This document shows positions 1 through 12,125 of a stretch of DNA of 64,000 nt, in pieces. Each line of letters begins with the position of its first letter. Position 1 is the stretch's first letter. Source of the DNA: Magnolia sinica (lineage: Eukaryota > Streptophyta > Magnoliopsida > Magnoliales > Magnoliaceae); the NCBI RefSeq assembly GCF_029962835.1, contig NC_080582.1, forward strand, positions 16,686,032 to 16,750,031, in the 5' to 3' direction. A program made the position numbers and the translations under genes. Under the pieces are notes generated by a model. It was not told where the DNA came from, did no database searches, and worked only from the letters and a program-made list of their open reading frames with translations.

Positions 1-850
1 TCACGCCTTCGGTTCCTGAGCCGAGCCGTGCACCTTCGTCTGCTCCACCTATTGATAGGTTTGAGCAAATGATGCTGTTGATGCAGCAGCAGCAGATTCA
101 GCACCAGCAGCACCAGCAGCAAGAGTTCCTCTCTTCCATGGCTGACATATTTGCTCAGTCAGTGGGGGCGACTCCACCTGCTTCACCTATGCCTCCATCT
201 GGGAGCGCCAGTGAGAGCGGCACTTTTGAGCGATTCCAGCGCTTGCGACCTCCTACATTTGCGGGTTCTTATAGACTCGAGGAGGCCGAGTATTGGATCG
301 ATCGCATCTCTAAGATGCTGAGACCGCTGCATTGTTCAGAGGTTGAGCTTGCCTCCTTCATGTTTGAGAAGGAGGCCAGTCTGTGGTGAGACAGTGTTCT
401 TCGCACTGTCGAGCAAGGTTTTGTGTGGTCGTGGCAGGCGTTTGAGGCACGCTTCCACGAGAAGTATTTTTCAGTTAGTACCGACATGAGAAGGAGAGTG
501 AGTTCCTTCGCCTCCGCTAGGGAGGGCTATCGGTGACGGAGTATGAGAACCGGTTCACTGAGCTGGGTCGGTATATTCCTTTAATCCTGGGCAATCAGCT
601 GATGAGGATGCGGCATTTCTCTGAGGGATTGAGACCTGAGATCCGATCGAAGATTTGCTGTGCTAGCATTTCTTCTTATGCGGAGCTGGTGAGCATATCC
701 TTGCGAGCAGATCAGGACGGGGACAGGTCGTCCTGCATGCGAGCACTGATGGTTCCTAGGCCACGACCGGACTTTCAGGGTGCAGCTTTTCTCGGCAAGA
801 GGCCGCGAGCAGATTCTCCTCCTAGGCGTTCAGCGCCACCCGCTTAGCAG
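1..850 (+). pseudogene. gag region of the Ty3/gypsy element (fossil)
   Basis: Structural-protein part of the element. It shows a CAG-rich tract coding for polyglutamine (about 69-125), then a retrotransposon-gag core with motifs such as RLRPPTFAGS and EYENRFTELGRY, and an arginine/proline-rich linker before the zinc knuckle. The frame is not intact. The family is clear from the order of parts and from the pol region that follows. Confidence 0.8.
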
Positions 851-964
851 GTGAGAGCTGATCTTCATTGTTCGTATTGTGGGAAGACGGGGCATTTGGA
901 CCTTTTTTACTTTTCGCGTATGCAGGCAAGTGGTTTTACTCCACCGTAGAGGATTAGCCGTCCA

Positions 965-3900
965 ATGCCTCAGGTTATTTCTCCTCCACCTCTTCGTTCA
1001 GCGCCAGCTCATCCATCCTTCAGACCTGCAGTTCCTAGCTTCAGGCCACCTCAACGGCCCATGGTTCCTCCGCCGAATCGTCAGCAGCAGGCTCGAGTTC
1101 ATGTGCTTTCAGCTGAAGCGCCTATGTCTGACTCGGTGCCGAGATCCTTCGAGGTGACAACGCACATTGAAGGTATTCCCGTTTCTATGTTGGTGGATAC
1201 AGGGTCCACTACTTCTCTTATATCTTATGTGGCAGTTAGGCGTTTGGGTTTGAGATCTGTTCCTATGCAAGGAGTGACGCTTACTACCGCTATGGAGATT
1301 TCCTCTGCTTTGGGCAAGCGTTGTATGGATTGTTTGGTCGATATAGGAAGTGGATCGATCCAGGTTGATTTCTTTGTTGCACCTCTTTATCATTACGATG
1401 TTATTATGGGTATAGATTGGCTCACGAGGATGCGAGCTGAGATTGATTGTGAAGCTAGATCAGTGACGATCCATGGACCTGAGGGCGAGACTGTTACTTT
1501 CCCAGTTCAAGTCAGTTACCCTCTTCGTATTGATTATTATTCTTCTCTGTTGGAGAGTATGGCTAAATCGGCGTTAGTTAGTACGCCGGTAGTTCGGAAA
1601 CTTGAAGATGTGTTTGAGTCGATTCTTGGATTACCTCTTCAGCGTGAGATTGATTTTACTATCGACCTCATGCCTGGTGCGGCGCCCATTTCATTACCCA
1701 CCTATCGTATGCCTCCAGGTGAAATGGAGGAGTTGAGGAAGCAGATAGATGGTTTGCTGGATTTGGATTTTATTCGGCCTAGTGTGTCTCCTTGGGGAGC
1801 ACTTGTTTTGTTTGTAAAGAAGAAGGATGGTTCCTTGCGATTGTGTATTGATTATCGCAGGCTAAATTTGGTAACTGTGAAGAATAAGTACCCTTTGCCC
1901 AGGATTGATGATCTGTTTGATCAATTGAAGGGGGCATAATACTTTTCGAAGGTTGATCTGCAGTCAGGGTATCATCAGTTACGCGTCAAGGATGGGGACG
2001 TGCAGAAGACCGCTTTCAGGACTAGCTTCGGTCACTATGAGTTCCTTGTGATGTCGTTCGGTTTGATGAACGCACCGGCCGTGTTTATAGATCTGATGAA
2101 CAGGGTGTTTCAGCCATTCTTGTTTCGATTCGTCATTGTCTTTATCGATGACGTCTTGATTTATTCGGCGAGCCGGGAAGAACACGAGGAACACTTAAGA
2201 GCGGTTTTGGATACTCTTAGGAAGAATCAGCTTTTTACGCAGTTCAAGAAGTGTGATTTCTGGAAAGAGAAAGTCAAGTTCCTGGGACATGTGGTGTCCA
2301 AGGAGGGAATAGCTGTCGATCTTGCCAAGGTAGCTGCAGTGCAGGACTGGAAGCAGCCTGGTTCAGTTACTGAGGTAAGAAGTTTTCTGGGTCTTGCAAG
2401 CTATTATCGATGCTTCATTCAAGACTTCTCGAAGATTGCCAGACCGTTGTCGCAGCTGACACGGAAGGATTTGAAGTTTGCTTGGAATGAGAAGGCAGAG
2501 TTAGCTTTTTAGGAGCTGAAGGACAAGTTGACGTCCGCCCCTGTGCTAGTATTGTCAGAGCAAGGGGTTAAGTATATCATATATACTGATGCCTCTCGCG
2601 TTGGCCTAGGTTGTGTCCTTATGCAGAAGGACAGGGTGATTGCTTATGCTTCGCGTCAGTTGAGGAAACACGAAGAGAATTACCCTACGCACGACCTAGA
2701 GTTAGCAGCTGTCATATTCGCATTAAAGCTTTAGAGACATTACCTCTATGGTGAGGAGTTCGAGCTTTTTTGCGACCACAAGAGCCTTAAGTATATTTTC
2801 ACGCAGCGTGAATTGAATATGAGGCAGCACCGATGGATGGAAACATTGAAAGACATTAAGTTTGATGTTTCTTACCATCCGGGCAAGGTGAACCTTGTGG
2901 CAGATACGTTGAGTCGCAAGAAGGCTATTGAGTTTGCGGCTCCGCTGATGATAGCAGAGTGGGATATGTTGGAGTTCGTGTGAGATTTTGAGTAGAAGCT
3001 TACGGTGGTTGAGCCGTATGAGGTTATCGCACACATTCGTGTACAGCCCCTTATCGACGAGAGGATCGTTGCAGCTCAGGCAGATGATGAGCTTTTGGTG
3101 AAGATGAGGAAGTGGGTTGGTACAGATGAGAACTCCGACTGGAGTATTAGTTCTGATGGGGGCCTACGATTTCGTGGCCGGTTATGTGTTCCTAACATCC
3201 CTGACTTGAGACGGGAGGTTCTCGAGTTAGCCCATAGTTCTAAGCTTACGATGCATCCAGGTAGTACGAAGATGTTCAGGATATGAGAAGATGCTATTGG
3301 TGGGACAATTTGAAGGTTTAGATTGTTGAATTTGTTTCTCGTTGTCTCACGTGCCAGCAGGTCAAGGCAGAGCATCGCCGACCTCCTGGGTTGTTGCAGC
3401 CCATGCCCATAGCTGAATGGAAGTGGGACTTCATCTCTATAGATTTTATTTCTGGGTTACCGAGAACGAGGAAGGGATATGACTTTATTTGGGTGATAGT
3501 CGACCGATTAACGAAGTCGTCTCATTTCTTACCGATCAAAGTCACAAACTCTGCAGACGAGTTGGCTAGGTTGTATATCAAGGAGATAGTACGTCTGCAT
3601 AGAGTTCCCCTGGAGATTGTGTCTGATAGAGATACGCGTTTCACATCTATCTTCTGGACTCATATTCAGGAAGCGATGGGTGTGAAACTGAAGTTCAGCA
3701 CCGCGTTTCATCCGCAAACAGATGGGCAGACGGAACGCGTGAATCAGGTCCTGGAAGACATGTTGCGGGCTTGTGTTTTGGATTTCAAGGACAGTTGGGA
3801 TGATTGTCTTCAGTATGCAGAGTTCGCGTATAATAACAGTTTCTAGGCGAATATCGGCATGGCTCCCTATGAGGCGTTGTATGGTCACCCGTGCAGAGCA

Positions 3901-4494
3901 CCACATTGCTGGGCAGAAATTGGCGAGCGTAGTTTGCTTGGCCCGGAATTGGTGCAGGTGACTTCAGAGAAAGTTGACATCATTCGACGTCGACTTCTGA
4001 CAGCCCAGAGTAGGCAGAAGAGTTATGCTGATACGAGGCATCGACCGCTTGAGTTTGAGGTTGGAGACCATGTTTTTCTGAAGGTCTCTCCTATGAAGGG
4101 AGTTCTGCAGTTCGGTAAGAAGGGGAAGCTGACGCTGAGATTTATTGGTCCATTTCAAGTTCTGGATCGAGTGGGAGCGGTAGCATACCGCCTTGCTTTG
4201 CCCACACCTCTTGCGGGCGTGCATAACGTATTTCATGTTTCTATGCTGAAGAAGTACGTTCCTGATCCTTCGCATATCATCAGTTGGGAGCAAGTGCAGT
4301 TAAGTGAGGATACCACTTATGTACTGTGACCGACGCGTATTCTCGACAAGAAGGAGCAGGTGTTGCGTAGCAAGGTTATCCCTCTTGTGAAGGTGCTATG
4401 GACGCATCACAATGAGGAAGAGGCTACTTGGGAATCGGAAGCTGAGGTTAGAAAGAGTTACCCTCAGATCCTTGAGGAATATGAGAAGGTATGA
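965..4494 (+). pseudogene. pol region of the Ty3/gypsy element (PR-RT-RH-INT-chromodomain, fossil)
   Basis: Polyprotein region with protease, reverse transcriptase, RNase H, zinc-binding and core integrase, and a C-terminal chromodomain-like segment. RT motifs seen include [23 protein letters not shown] and the FIDDVLIYS catalytic box. Integrase shows FISIDFISGLP and the DRDTRF and HPQTDGQTERVN motifs. It ends with IPLVKVLWTHH...EEATWE. Several interruptions make it non-functional. It belongs to the chromovirus branch of Ty3/gypsy. Confidence 0.9.
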
Positions 4495-4530
4495 ATTTCG
4501 AGGACGAAATTTTCTTTAAGAGGGGTAGAT

Positions 4531-7500
4531 TGTAATGACTCGGGAATTTTTTTATGCTAATCTTTCCTTAAGTAGTTGTTTTTGGGGTAATTAGCGCTAT
4601 GCTCGATTGCTTGTGAAATTTGCATCAATCACTTTAAATTGTATCTATATGACTCAAAACCTGTAGAATAGTTAGCGCTATGTTACTATGAAATCTGGGA
4701 TCCATCGCTAAATCCAGTTGTTCTGGAAAATTTTTGGAAGGTCTGGATCGGACCTGGACCACGCATCGAAAGTCAGATAGCGATGATCTTAGGCTGTTGC
4801 GGTCACCATGTTGGGCTTGATCATCACCTCAAAAATCAAGTCCATGTGATGTTCTGGGTCGATTTGATTGAGTTTGGAGTGAAGAGTGTGAGAACGGTTG
4901 GAAATTTATTAAGCTTTTATTAAATCTGAGTCGTGTCGCTTGCGTGACAACTTTAAGCTATCTGACCGTTGGATTCTGACCCAATTTCACCCTCTGATCA
5001 GGGAAGGTGGCCCAGGCATGTCCTTGTGCTTGTGGACCTGATCGAGATTCTGTGACCGTTGAATTGAGTGTGGTCCGCCACGGCTGATCTGAAGATCTAG
5101 TTGGTACAAAAACTCAGCTTGACCTAGATCCACGGTCAATGAGCTTAAGGCCGACCTTTCGTGGTTATAGGCCCACCAGAAGTGCTTCGTTGGATCGCGA
5201 GAGGCAGGTTTTGGTTATACCCTAAGTATACCTTGGCCCTTGGGTTATTTTCATCAATATTAGACCTATTTATAGTACTTGAAACCCTAGCTCTCTTTTC
5301 CATACGAATTTTCCTAACCCTAGCTAAGAAAGAGAGTGGAAAAGAGAGAGAAAGTGAGAGAGAAGTTGGTGAATCATCTTAGATTCTTTCCTGTTCTTCT
5401 TCATCCTTTAACCTTCACTTTGAATCATTATTCCGGCGATTTTGAGTTCATCTTTGGGTAAGTTAACCTAACCCTAATCTGTGTTAGAGCTTAGAATAGT
5501 CTTGGTGTTGTTGTATCTCATTTCTATTCTTGCTTTAGGGTATTCTGTCGCCGTTGACGAAGACAACTCGTCTGAAATCAATTCGGTGTTCTTTTCTGGC
5601 TTAAGGTGCGGACTTTAAGTGTATAGGTTATGGTTTTCAAGGCTTTCAATGCCAGTGAATGATTTATTCTTGTTATGGATGAGATTTCAGATGCCAAATG
5701 TTGTGTTTATGTTGCGTTCCTGATATGCATGTGTTATATTGAGATTTGTGTATTCTACATGTATGTATAAAGTACCGTATGCATATAAAATATGCACTTG
5801 TGTTTGCCATGATTATTTGTCATATATGTATGCTAGATGTATGTATAACAACTCCTTGGTAAAAAGAATTGTCCAAATGTGTGTATTTCAACATAAGTCA
5901 TATATGTTGTATTGTGTATTCTAAGTGTATGTAGAAATGTCTGAATGATCTAAAGTGTGATGTTTCAACCTAGTATGGGCGTTGAGAAGCGATTCTTAAC
6001 TCTCCCACTAGTGTGTGTGATTTCCTTCTTGTTGGTTACATTCCTTCTTGTTTAAGTTCAAGCAATACTTATGCTTACATTTATGTTAAGTTGATATTCT
6101 TCAAATGCTTGAGTACCACATGATTTGAGTTGTTGCTCCATTACTGTTCCGCATTTAATACGAATATCCGTTGAAGTGTAATGTGTTTGGGACTATGAAT
6201 AGTCCAGGAAATCGGTAATCTGCCTTAAGGTTGTGGCTGAGATTGCTTTCGCCACAAAGGACGTGATTAGACGAACCCGAGTCGTATTAGAGTTGTCGGT
6301 AGTGGTTTGGCCACGCGGAGTGTTTGCGCACTCTATGTCGTTCAACCCAACGTGCGCTCGTGCTAGTCAAGTTCGTCAAGTAACCTGATTGTTCGATGTA
6401 TGTTTACCATATATGGTCGCTACTGTTTGAATCTAGGGTACCAAACTTACCAATGAAATCCTATTAACCATGGTACCTTGATCCACTAAGACTCATGAGC
6501 CGGACATGGTGGTATGGGACACCGTGGTCGAGCTGTCGGCCTACGCTGGGGTGAAGAGCCTCCCCGTACTGACCAGTGAGCAACTAAACTCGTGAGCCAA
6601 TTATGGTGGTATGGGACACTATATTCGTGCTATCAGCCTACATTGATTGGTGACGAGCCCTTTGTAGTGACCTCGAGCATGCCTGGATACGGCATTGAGG
6701 TGACGAACCTTCGTGTAGTAAGGAAGGTATGATAGGCGTGCATTGATTGGTGACGAGCCCTTTGCTACGACCTGAAACCATATGATCGTATGAGATGCCT
6801 AGGACTAACGACCCTAGAATGGATCACTGTTTGGATGGTGATATGAGGAAGGTATCTTAGCTTCCCAATCCTGCTGTATGAAAAAGACTAATAACAACTT
6901 GGTAATCATATCCATGCACCGCATTTGCATGTGCTTTGTAGACGTGGCGCACTTTGAGGTGGTGTCATGCGTAACGTAAGATGAAGACGCTGAGGGTGTA
7001 CGCGTGAGGGCACGCATCATTCTGCATGCATCCTTGCATTAACAAGAGTACTTAGGACATGTTTAATTGTTCTGCTTTATCATTACTGCTTGATTGAACT
7101 GATAACATGTTAATCTGTGCTTTATTGTTCCACTGAGTTGATCACTCACTCCCACGTTCTAGGGCGGTGTTAAACACCCACCAGACTCTGTCTTAGGTTC
7201 TGATGTTGCAGATGTTGATGCGACTTCTGAGGCAGAGCGGGAGATGGATGATGATGAGGCTGCTTTCTCTTTTATGCAATTTTCAGACGGGTTCTAGCGA
7301 GCCTCGTTCTGATGCGCGAGATGCTGGGATTTCTTTAGAAAATTAAATGATGTAATCTAATACTTGTAATTTTGATAAGTAACACTTTCATCACGACCTG
7401 GTATGTGTATGTACTTCAAGGATTTGCACTTGTACACATATATTTCTATAAGTCTTCCGCTTGCTTTCTTCACTTATCCTTGAATTGTATCTGTGATTTG

Positions 7501-7629
7501 GCTTAATATATTCCATGTTTTATGAACTAACTCAGTCAACATACATCCATCATTAAATATGTTGCATAAGTGATGCTTTGGAACTCGGGAGCTGAGTTAC
7601 GCTCGACCCCTGAATTTCAGGGCGTTACA
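4531..7629 (+). mobile_element. 3' LTR (3.1 kb) of the Ty3/gypsy element
   Basis: The LTR starts TGTAATGACTCGGGAA directly after a polypurine tract (AAGAGGGGTAGAT, 4518-4530) and ends CAGGGCGTTACA, giving TGTAA/TTACA-type ends. A TATA-like CCTATTTATAG lies near 5265, followed by a leader rich in GAGAGAAAG. The 3.1 kb length is typical of Tekay/Del elements. It shares the block GAGCTGTCGGC.TACGCTGG with the solo LTR at 40486-43566, so the two are related. The 5-bp target duplication cannot be checked because the other side is off the window. Confidence 0.9.
6490..6775 (+). repeat. Degenerate ~100-bp tandem repeat inside the gypsy LTR
   Basis: The block GTGGTATGGGACAC with a downstream GTGACGAGCC-type sequence recurs about every 97 bp (near 6509 and 6606). 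A third partial unit repeats CATTGATTGGTGACGAGCCC near 6740. The related solo LTR at 40486-43566 has a single such unit, so the array looks like an LTR-internal expansion. Confidence 0.65.
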
Positions 7630-8607
7630 GGGCTACAAAGAGGGTTCTCGACATAGATATTCATGAAGACAGGAAGAGGAGCATGCTTCGATTATCTCAG
7701 GAAGAATACCTTGAGAAAGTATTCATCAAGTATAGGATGTAAAAGGCAAAGTCGGTCTACATTCCTCACGCGACCCACTATAAGCTTTCTTTAAAACAAT
7801 GTCCCAAAACAGATGAGGAAAAGTAAGAATGTCTCCTGTGTCTTATTCGAATGTGGTTATCAATTTAATGTATGCCATAGTCTGTACGAGACCATATATT
7901 TTACAGGCAGTCGGTGTTGTGAGTAGATACATGTCAAACTCCGACAAGGAACATTGGAAAGTGGTGAAATGGTTGTTTCGATATATTCGAGGTACAAAAG
8001 ACTATGTCTTAACATTTAAGAAGACAGGGGCAAAGTTGGTAGGGTATGTAAATTCAGAGTATGCAGGCTATGTGGATTCTAAAAAATTGACTTTAAGATA
8101 CTTGTTTGTATTTGTGGGTGGAGCAATCTGTTGGATGTCGAAGCTTCAGTCCGTGGTGGATCTTTCCATGACCGAAGTAGAGTATATGCAGTGACAAAGG
8201 TGTTTAAGGAAGGTGTTTGCTTGAGAGGTATGATAAATCAGTTAAGACTTCAGCAGGAGGTCGTGTCAGTTAATTATGATAGAGAAAATGCTATCAATTT
8301 GGCTAAAAACTCTGTTTATCATTCACGTACTAAACACATTAATGTTTGTCCCTATTTTATCTGACAATTGCTTGAAGAAGGAGGTGTGACTCTGGAGAAG
8401 GTGCATACTAGCGTAAATCCAGCGGACATGCTCACCGAGGTAGTTCTTGTAGAGAAGTTCAAGTATTGTGCAACTTCTCTGGGCTTAGCGATGGCGTAAA
8501 AGTGGGACAGTGTGCACGAGAAGTATTGATGGAGCTATGATGCAAGGTAGAGATAAGAGAAGAAAACAAGAAGCTAGACGTTTGATGATTGAAGACATGG
8601 TGGAGAT
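7630..8607 (+). mobile_element. Ty1/copia pol 3' portion (RT end and RNase H), fossil
   Basis: The sequence encodes the end of a Ty1/copia polyprotein. Recognisable elements are LSQEEYLEKV, NLMYAIVCTRP, VGVVSRYMSN, WLFRYIRGTKDYVL, the RNase H stretch around CWMSKLQSVVDLSMTEVEYM, and NPADMLTE-like sequence near 8415. The lineage resembles Tork. It begins exactly where the Ty3/gypsy LTR ends, so the gypsy element appears to have inserted in this copia element, whose 5' part should be left of the window. The frame has a few interruptions. Confidence 0.85.
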
Positions 8608-9275
8608 TGTTGTTTTTTATGTCTTAAATCAAGTCATATATAGGGCCTGTGGATGCCATCGATAGACTGTTCGATGCAACTTTCGATGGCATCAAACAGT
8701 GCTCAATCCTATCGAGATTTTCTAGATTTTCTTCAGCTGGTCACTGGAATATTAGGGTATTTTTTCAATGTCATCGGAGTGAGTTTGATGACATCGAAGA
8801 AGATGTTCGATGCCATTGATCATGGCCCGATGCAATCGAGAATTTTCAAAAAATCATGTTTTGTCTCTGGACAATTGTGATGCGGTTTCGTTGCCATCGA
8901 AGGATTAATTTCGATGACATTGAACGATGCGGTGTAGATTTTCGTAGTTGCGATTTTGCGCGATTTGTTTTCGATTTCGTTTGGGATTCTTCCATAGGCT
9001 ATATATATAAGTGTAAAAGGGATTAGGAGATAATTTCTAAGGTTTCTAATTCATCCAAAGAGTTTCAAGGGTGTAGCATGGGTTTGATTGGAAGTTCTTC
9101 CATAGGCTTTTTCTTTATGCTTTCTACTTTCATAGTGCAATCTATCAATTTGTGCCATGGTTTTTTGTCAAAAGGGTTTTTCCACGTAAAAATCGTTGTG
9201 TTCTCTTTGTGCTTAATTGGTGTGTTGTTTTACTTCACGTAATTCACCTCTATGTGCTTCTACAATCCCCCAACA
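8608..9275 (+). mobile_element. 3' LTR of the Ty1/copia element
   Basis: The LTR begins TGTTGTTTTTTATG after the purine-rich CATGGTGGAGAT and ends CCCCCAACA, so the termini are TGTTG/CAACA. It is 668 bp. It contains short repeats built on the words GATGCCATCGA and TCGATGACATCGA (8650-8930) and a TATA-like CTATATATATAAG near 8999. Confidence 0.85.
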
Positions 9276-9737
9276 ATTTTGACATATTATTTTAGGACAT
9301 GAGACAGAAACTAGGCGTGGTGGGCCTCATGACAAGGAAACAATGTCTAGGAAAATGCCTATTGTTGAAACGTTCATGGTTCCATATATCATCCATATCA
9401 TTCATAAGGTCATATATTATTCATAAGATCATTTCTACTTATAACTTGATTCAAAACTTATGCAGGAATATAAACATTTCAATTGTGGACGTTTAATCCT
9501 TACTATTTCCTATATATAATGCCGCCAACTTGGGTTTTGAATGAAACTTTTTTTTTTGTCCCACATTCTAAAATGATCTAAAAAAGTTCTCACAAACATC
9601 GCAAACGGCCCCACCCAGCTTCCCGTGTTATAAACTTCCTTCGGGGTGCTTCGTCAGGAAATCCTAATAGTCAGGGAGATAAGGACAGCTGCCATTATAA
9701 AAAAGGTAAATCTAGCTTTTGCCTTTAAACTCAGAAC
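9276..9737. other. Intergenic stretch without a recognised feature
   Basis: AT-rich sequence after the copia LTR. It contains a poly-T run near 9549 and no convincing coding frame or repeat that I could name. Confidence 0.5.
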
Positions 9738-10175
9738 GGGCAGTGGCTCTAGTGGCCACTGTAATGGACGGATCTTATCCACACCATTCATCTATTTTTC
9801 CATATCACTTTAGAATATAAGCCTAAAACTGAGATAGATCCAATCCACAAGTTACCAAAAAATGGAAAATTAAAAATTTTACGGTTGAAAATTTCATAGG
9901 TCATAGAAGTTTTGGTTCGAGCTATTGTTTTTTTTGCTATCCATGTCTACGTGACTTTACGAATAGGTTGGATGGTAAATAAACATCACGTGGGCCCTAA
10001 GAAAGTTTCAACATTAGACATCATTATCATCATTGCTTCCTGTGTTGTGGTCCACTTGAGCCTTAGATCTGCCATTGATTTTGGTTGTACACACAAAAGT
10101 GATACGGGAAATGAATGGACGGTGTGGATAAAACTTATACATCACAGTGGCCACTCACAGCCCCTGACTGTTGGA
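9738..10175 (+). repeat. Fold-back repeat copy A
   Basis: The left arm resembles GGACGGATCTTATCCACACC followed by CATTCATCTATTTTTCC. The right arm carries the inverted counterpart (AATGAATGGACGGTGTGG, then ATAAAACTTATACATCA). Both halves contain the family blocks for 'weakly conserved AAATGAG.CAGATCC' and 'GTGGTCCACTTGAG'. This is a non-autonomous, non-coding element, diverged from the copies that follow. Confidence 0.7.
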
Positions 10176-10464
10176 CAGAGTAGTATGCCATCCGCGTTCC
10201 TTGTTTGCATTCGACCCCAAATTTTAACGCCGTGACCGGTTTTCATTAATGAAAATTGCGAGGCCTGCATCGAACTCCAATATCTCCAAACACGTTCCAC
10301 CCATCTCTTATTTCGTCCGGTGGGGTAGGACGCAATCTACTTCCATTAATTGGTGGCTATTTTCATCATTTTAAGAACTATCATACTGTAAACTGAGCAA
10401 AGTTAGAGAAAACCCAGGGAAGGAACCCGTTTCACAGATAACTTGATTAATAATGTATTTTGTA

Positions 10465-10670
10465 AAATTCTATTTATCTTAAAGATTTTTACAAAATAAT
10501 ACCTCATTAATACAATATTAACATCTCAGTACCTTTTTAAATTATGTTTTCATTCAATTATCTCATTAATCAAGTTATTATCAAAGAAGTACCTTCGTTA
10601 GTATTTCTTAACTACTATTATTTTTTTTCCTAAAATGACAAAAATACTTCCTAAAATGACAAAATACCCA
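10465..10670 (+). repeat. Left arm of a ~200-bp inverted repeat pair
   Basis: AT-rich arm containing ACAAAATAATACCTCATTAA and TTATCTCATTAATCAAGTTA, whose reverse complement occurs at 13880-14085. It also holds its own small hairpin (AATGTATTTTGTAAAA against TTTTTACAAAATAATACC). The pair brackets 3.2 kb filled with fold-back repeats. Confidence 0.7.
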
Positions 10671-10800
10671 CCAATTAATAACGTTACATAAGAAAGTTAA
10701 AAAGAAAGCTGGATGTAATTATCAATTATTAAATAGAAAAATTCCTATTTAATAAAAATAAAAGGGAGAGAAAGTGTCCCAGTGTTTTTCTTGTGTACAC

Positions 10801-11260
10801 TACCAGTGGGTTTTGTATGGGCCCTTCATGATGTATCGGTTTTATCCATGCCATTCATCCATTTTTCATTATCATTTTAGAGAGCCTAAAAATGAGAAAG
10901 TTCCAGATCTCAGGTGGACTACACCATAAGAAACAGTAAACAGTCCCATCGATTAAAAACTTACTGAGGCCCGCCGTAATGTTTATTTTACATCCAGCCT
11001 ATTGATTATAGGTCACATGGACCCGGATGAAGTGAACACAGCCACATCTTGATCCAAAACTTTTGTGGTCTCAAAAGAAGTTTTTAATGGTTGCTGCTCA
11101 ATCACCGCTATTTCTTATGGTGTGGAGCACCTGAGATTTGAACCTGCTTCATTTTCAGCTCATGCCATGAGATATCATAAGGTGATATAACAAAATGGAT
11201 GGTCAGCATGGACAAAACACATTCACCATGGTGGTGCTTACAGAGCTCTGCATGCAAACC
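10801..11260 (+). repeat. Fold-back repeat copy B
   Basis: The left arm reads GGGCCCTTCATGATGTATCG, then TTTTATCCATGCCATTCATC. The right arm is the inverse (AAATGGATGGTCAGCATGGA, then CACCATGGTGG). The middle contains TATTGATTATAGGTCACATG and AAAACTTTTGTGG, as in the other copies. No coding potential. Confidence 0.75.
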
Positions 11261-11330
11261 GCATTCAAGTTAAAGGCTATACTACTGCATTCTACGTCGA
11301 TTGGGTACCGGCGGAGACCTGGCTAGAGAC

Positions 11331-11600
11331 GGACCATCTTGTCACAGGCTTTAAAGGGTCCACTTTATTGTATATGTTTTATCATGCCCTCCATCTATTA
11401 TTACAAATCATTTTATGGCAAGATCCCCAAATAGAGATAGATTAGAGGCTCAAGTCAATCATAACACAGAAAGTGGTGGGGATTGAACTTCTATCATTGA
11501 AAACTTCCTGAGGCCTCATCTTCATGTACCTGTTGTGTATCAATGTTGTCCACCTGTTTCTCCTAATTGTTTTTTACCATTCATCTAGGTATTTAGGGAA
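11331..11600 (+). repeat. Fold-back repeat copy C (partial)
   Basis: Left-arm sequence (GTCCACTTTATTGTATATGT, TTTATCATGCCCTCCATCTA) followed by part of the middle (TTGAAAACTTCCTGAGGCC). The right arm is absent, so this is a truncated copy next to copy D. Confidence 0.6.
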
Positions 11601-11616
11601 GCGGATTGGCTGGAAA

Positions 11617-12120
11617 CGGATTGGCTACTCCCCCTGCCACCAGCCCCGTGGCTGGTGGTCAGTGCTCTGTGGGCACCGCCATGATGTATGTGTTTCATCC
11701 ATTCCGTTCATCAATTTTTACAGATCATTTTAGGGCCTACTTAAAAATGCGAGGGATATAAATCTTTAGTGGACCACACCACAGGAAAACAATAGTGATT
11801 GGTTATCCACCATTAAAATCCTCCTAAGGCCCAATGTACCATTTATTTGTCATCCAATCTGTTGATTAGGTCATACAGGCCCAGATGAAGGGAAAAAACA
11901 AATATCGGCTTGATCCAAAACTTTTATGGCCCCCAAAAGGTTTTTAATGGTCGACGCTCATTCAACACTGTTTCCTACAATGTGGTCCTCTTGAGTTTGG
12001 GATTTGTCTCATTTTGAGTATCATACCATAAAATTATCTGAAAAAATATATCGACGTCATGGATGAAATACTTACATCATGATGGGACCCACAGAGCACC
12101 GACCACCAGCCACCAATCCG
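11617..12120 (+). repeat. Fold-back repeat copy D with terminal inverted repeats
   Basis: A 504-bp element whose ends match in inverse orientation. CGGATTGG and GGCTGGTGGTCAGTGCTCTG at the left face CAGAGCACCGACCACCAGCC and CCAATCCG at the right. The body carries the family blocks GATGTATGTGTTTCATCC, ACAGATCATTTTAGGGCC and TTTTTAATGGTCGACGCTCA. Short open frames inside it are not credible genes. Confidence 0.8.
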
Positions 12121-12125
12121 TTTGG

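Larger units (their letters stand above)
1..4530 (+). mobile_element. Ty3/gypsy chromovirus internal region (gag-pol), 5' end outside window
   Basis: Broken internal region of a Ty3/gypsy LTR retrotransposon. Recognisable parts in order are a glutamine-rich gag, a CCHC zinc knuckle (CSYCGKTGHLD, near 870-900), an aspartic protease ([12 protein letters not shown], near 1190), reverse transcriptase (FIDDVLIYS, near 2145), RNase H ([14 protein letters not shown], near 2580), integrase (HPQTDGQTERVNQ, near 3710), and a chromodomain-like tail near 4380-4490 (EEATWESEAEVRKSYP). Domain order, the chromodomain and the very long 3' LTR that follows fit the Tekay/Del chromovirus lineage. The reading frames are interrupted roughly ten times, so this is a fossil. 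The 5' LTR and gag start lie left of the window. Confidence 0.93.
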
